5,528 nt of DNA from Clostridiaceae bacterium. GTDB lineage: Bacteria; Bacillota; Clostridia; Oscillospirales; Acutalibacteraceae. The stretch spans positions 1 to 5,528 of the forward strand of contig CAJGCX010000112.1 of assembly GCA_904501895.1 (NCBI GenBank), written 5' to 3'. Shown here one piece after another: positions 3,802 through 5,528 of this stretch. Below the pieces are notes generated by a model. The model was not told the DNA's origin, did not search any database, and saw only the letters and a list, made by a program, of their open reading frames with translations. Made by a program: the position numbers and the translations under genes. The number at the start of each line of letters is the position of its first letter. Within the stretch, counting starts at the first letter, position 1.

Positions 3802-5528
3802 ATGTTTTACACAATTAAAACAATCATTGCATCATTAGTTGCTGTTGTTATGACTATTGCAGGTGGTATTGATTTCTGCAATATCATATTCAGACCTGAT
3901 GAAATTATGGCTGAATATTACGTAAGTGTTTCTGGTAGTGATAGTAACGCCGGAACAAAAGATAGCCCATTTGCAACTATTCAGAGAGCAAGGGATGAAG
4001 TAAGAAAAATTAATGATGATATGACAGGGAATATTGTCGTTCATATTGAAGATGGTAAATATGTTTTGGATGAAACACTTACTTTTGACCAACGTGATTC
4101 TGCTACAAACGATTTTTATATAAAGTATGAAGCAGATGGTAATGCAACGATCAGTGGTGGAGAGGAAATTGCTGGATTTACTCTTTATGATGCTGAAAAG
4201 AATATTTATTCTGCAAAAGTGCCTGAAGATGCTCTTTTCCGTCAGCTTTACGTTAATGGCGAAAAAATGATAAGAGCAAAAAGTGTTGATGACTATTCAA
4301 CAAAAATCATTGGTGCATCAAGATTTAATGCAGACGGTACAATGATTCCTGAAAATCTTAACACATGGAGTGAAGAAACACTTGTTCAAGCTGATTATGG
4401 TGAAATCTATCTTAATGCAGATGAATTTCAGGATTTCAATAATCTTCAGGACATAGAGCTTCATATTCTTACTGCCTGGGTTAAAAATGTTGTTCGTGTA
4501 GAATCAGCAAGTACAAGTAATGGTGTAACAACAATTAGAATTCAGGATAATGAAAACGACCTTATTTTCAACCGTCCTCATCCTGATATTGACGGTTATT
4601 CACATATGAATAATCACGAATTTACATATTATATCGAAAATGCTTATGAGCTTATTGACACAGATAACGAATGGTATCTTGATGAAAAAGCAGATACAGT
4701 TTATATTAAAGTACCAAAAAATGTTGATATAAATAAAGCTGAAGTCGTTATTCCAAGACTTGAAACACTTATAAAAGTTGAGCCTACTGATAACAGTAAA
4801 ATCAAAAATCTCGCATTTAAAGGTATTGATTTCTGCTACAGCAACTGGACAGTACCATCAACAGACGGACTTGTTGATATTCAGGCAGGTATGTATGCAA
4901 GCTATTGTATTTACAAAACAAACGACATTGGTGTTTTAAGACCATCTGCAGGTATTTATGTTGCAGATACTGAAAACTTTGTTATTAAGGACTGCGTTAT
5001 TGAAAATATGGGTTCTGCCGGTATTGACCTTAACCACGGTACAAAAACTTCCACAATCCAGGATAATATAGTACAGAATATTGCAGGTAACGGTATTATG
5101 ATTGGCCATTTTGCAGTTGATGAGAATACGGATATGCATATCGTTTACAATCCTGAGGATGAAAGTGAAATCTGTACAGGAGATAGAATCGTAAATAACC
5201 TTGTTACCTATATCGGAACAGATTATCAAAGCTGTGTCGCAATCGGAGCAGGATATCCAAGAGAGATTCTCATAGCTAATAATGAAGTTTGCTATGCACC
5301 ATATACAGGTATTTCAGTTGGCTTTGGCTGGTCAAGTGCTGATAATTCTATGAGAGAAAACAGAATACTGAATAATGACATTCACCATACAAGTCAGGTG
5401 CTTTGCGATGCAGGTGGCATTTATACACTCTCAAAACAGCCTGATTCAGTAATCAGTGGTAACTATATCCACGATATTACACTTCCTGAATGGGCAGACT
5501 ATGCAACAAGTGGTATTTATATGGATGA
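3802..5528 (+). CDS. Exported right-handed parallel beta-helix protein, GH141-like glycoside hydrolase (3'-truncated)
   Basis: The frame is open from ATG 3802 to the right edge: 575 whole codons plus GA. An in-frame TAA at 3778 limits the start to ATG 3802 or a poor TTG at 3784; GTGAG 7-11 nt upstream is a modest ribosome binding site. Residues 1-22 form a Lys-containing then hydrophobic signal-like segment (TIIASLVAVVMTIAGG). The only nearby Cys (26) is not in a lipobox. The mature region opens with YYVSVSGSDSNAGTKDSPFATIQRAR (split here as residues 39-58 and 59-64), the DUF1565-type start of many beta-helix enzymes. RQLYVNGEKMIRA (147-159) and FTYYIENAYELID (274-286) followed by EWYLD (290-294) are typical of GH141-like proteins. 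From about 333 on there are repeated beta-helix coils rich in N, G and I (GIYVADTENFVIKDC, AGIDLNHG, GNGIMIG, NNEVCYAPYTGISVG). DAGGIY (536-541) is a conserved acidic motif in such helices. Characterised GH141 members include fucosidase and xylanase activities; the substrate here is unknown. Confidence 0.82.
   Translation, partial: MFYTIKTIIASLVAVVMTIAGGIDFCNIIFRPDEIMAEYYVSVSGSDSNAGTKDSPFATIQRARDEVRKINDDMTGNIVVHIEDGKYVLDETLTFDQRDSATNDFYIKYEADGNATISGGEEIAGFTLYDAEKNIYSAKVPEDALFRQLYVNGEKMIRAKSVDDYSTKIIGASRFNADGTMIPENLNTWSEETLVQADYGEIYLNADEFQDFNNLQDIELHILTAWVKNVVRVESASTSNGVTTIRIQDNENDLIFNRPHPDIDGYSHMNNHEFTYYIENAYELIDTDNEWYLDEKADTVYIKVPKNVDINKAEVVIPRLETLIKVEPTDNSKIKNLAFKGIDFCYSNWTVPSTDGLVDIQAGMYASYCIYKTNDIGVLRPSAGIYVADTENFVIKDCVIENMGSAGIDLNHGTKTSTIQDNIVQNIAGNGIMIGHFAVDENTDMHIVYNPEDESEICTGDRIVNNLVTYIGTDYQSCVAIGAGYPREILIANNEVCYAPYTGISVGFGWSSADNSMRENRILNNDIHHTSQVLCDAGGIYTLSKQPDSVISGNYIHDITLPEWADYATSGIYMD

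Noticed and set aside
3876..3879. Cys26 of the beta-helix protein as a lipoprotein attachment site
   Set aside because: The preceding residues are Ile-Asp-Phe, which do not fit a lipobox (small residue at -1, small/aliphatic at -3 and -2).
3835..4092. Minus-strand open frame of 85 codons opposite the beta-helix gene
   Set aside because: The plus strand carries a continuous, recognisable 575-codon protein here; the antisense frame has no initiation signals.
4936..5229. Minus-strand open frame of 97 codons opposite the beta-helix gene
   Set aside because: Antisense shadow of the beta-helix coils; Cys/Ile/Asn-rich composition is what the complement of such repeats gives.
1..5528. CRISPR arrays, tRNA genes, insertion sequences, att sites, phage genes
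   Set aside because: No regularly spaced repeats, cloverleaf-like segments, transposase-like frames or terminal inverted repeats with target duplications were seen.

Overview
The window is AT-rich DNA with dense, mostly plus-strand genes, strong AGGAG-type ribosome binding sites, good intrinsic terminators and extended -10 promoters. Codon use is rich in AAA, GAA, ACA, GCA and CTT. This fits a low-GC Firmicute, most likely a gut or rumen clostridium of the Ruminococcaceae/Oscillospiraceae or Lachnospiraceae type. That assignment is an inference from style and gene content, because no 16S rRNA or other taxonomic marker is present.

Layout: (1) bases 1-1226 hold the 3' part of a neutral-ceramidase-like zinc amidohydrolase gene whose start lies outside the window; it ends at a strong hairpin terminator (1244-1273). 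(2) Bases 1334-1651 form a self-contained unit: an extended -10 promoter, a 71-residue protein with a Cys4 zinc ribbon, and a perfect 12-bp terminator hairpin. (3) A short regulatory gap (1652-1826) carries a second extended -10 promoter with a cluster of TTGCTT/AAGCAA half-sites. It drives a two-gene operon: an aldo/keto reductase of the YdhF type (1827-2738) and, 12 bp on, a Gfo/Idh/MocA oxidoreductase resembling dimeric dihydrodiol/D-xylose dehydrogenase (2751-3725). (4) After 76 bp of very AT-rich DNA, a long open frame begins at 3802 and runs off the right edge. It encodes an apparently exported right-handed parallel beta-helix protein resembling GH141-type glycoside hydrolases.

How they may work together (inference): the outer genes look like hydrolases for complex glycans or glycolipids, and the central operon encodes two NAD(P)-dependent carbonyl/sugar oxidoreductases. 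A carbohydrate or glycolipid scavenging neighbourhood is plausible. The terminators after the first two genes show that it is not one operon. I see no CRISPR, tRNA, rRNA, mobile element or phage feature, and no clear evidence of a wholly new system. The least explained parts are the small zinc-ribbon gene, the putative operator cluster, and the substrates of the two edge-truncated hydrolases.
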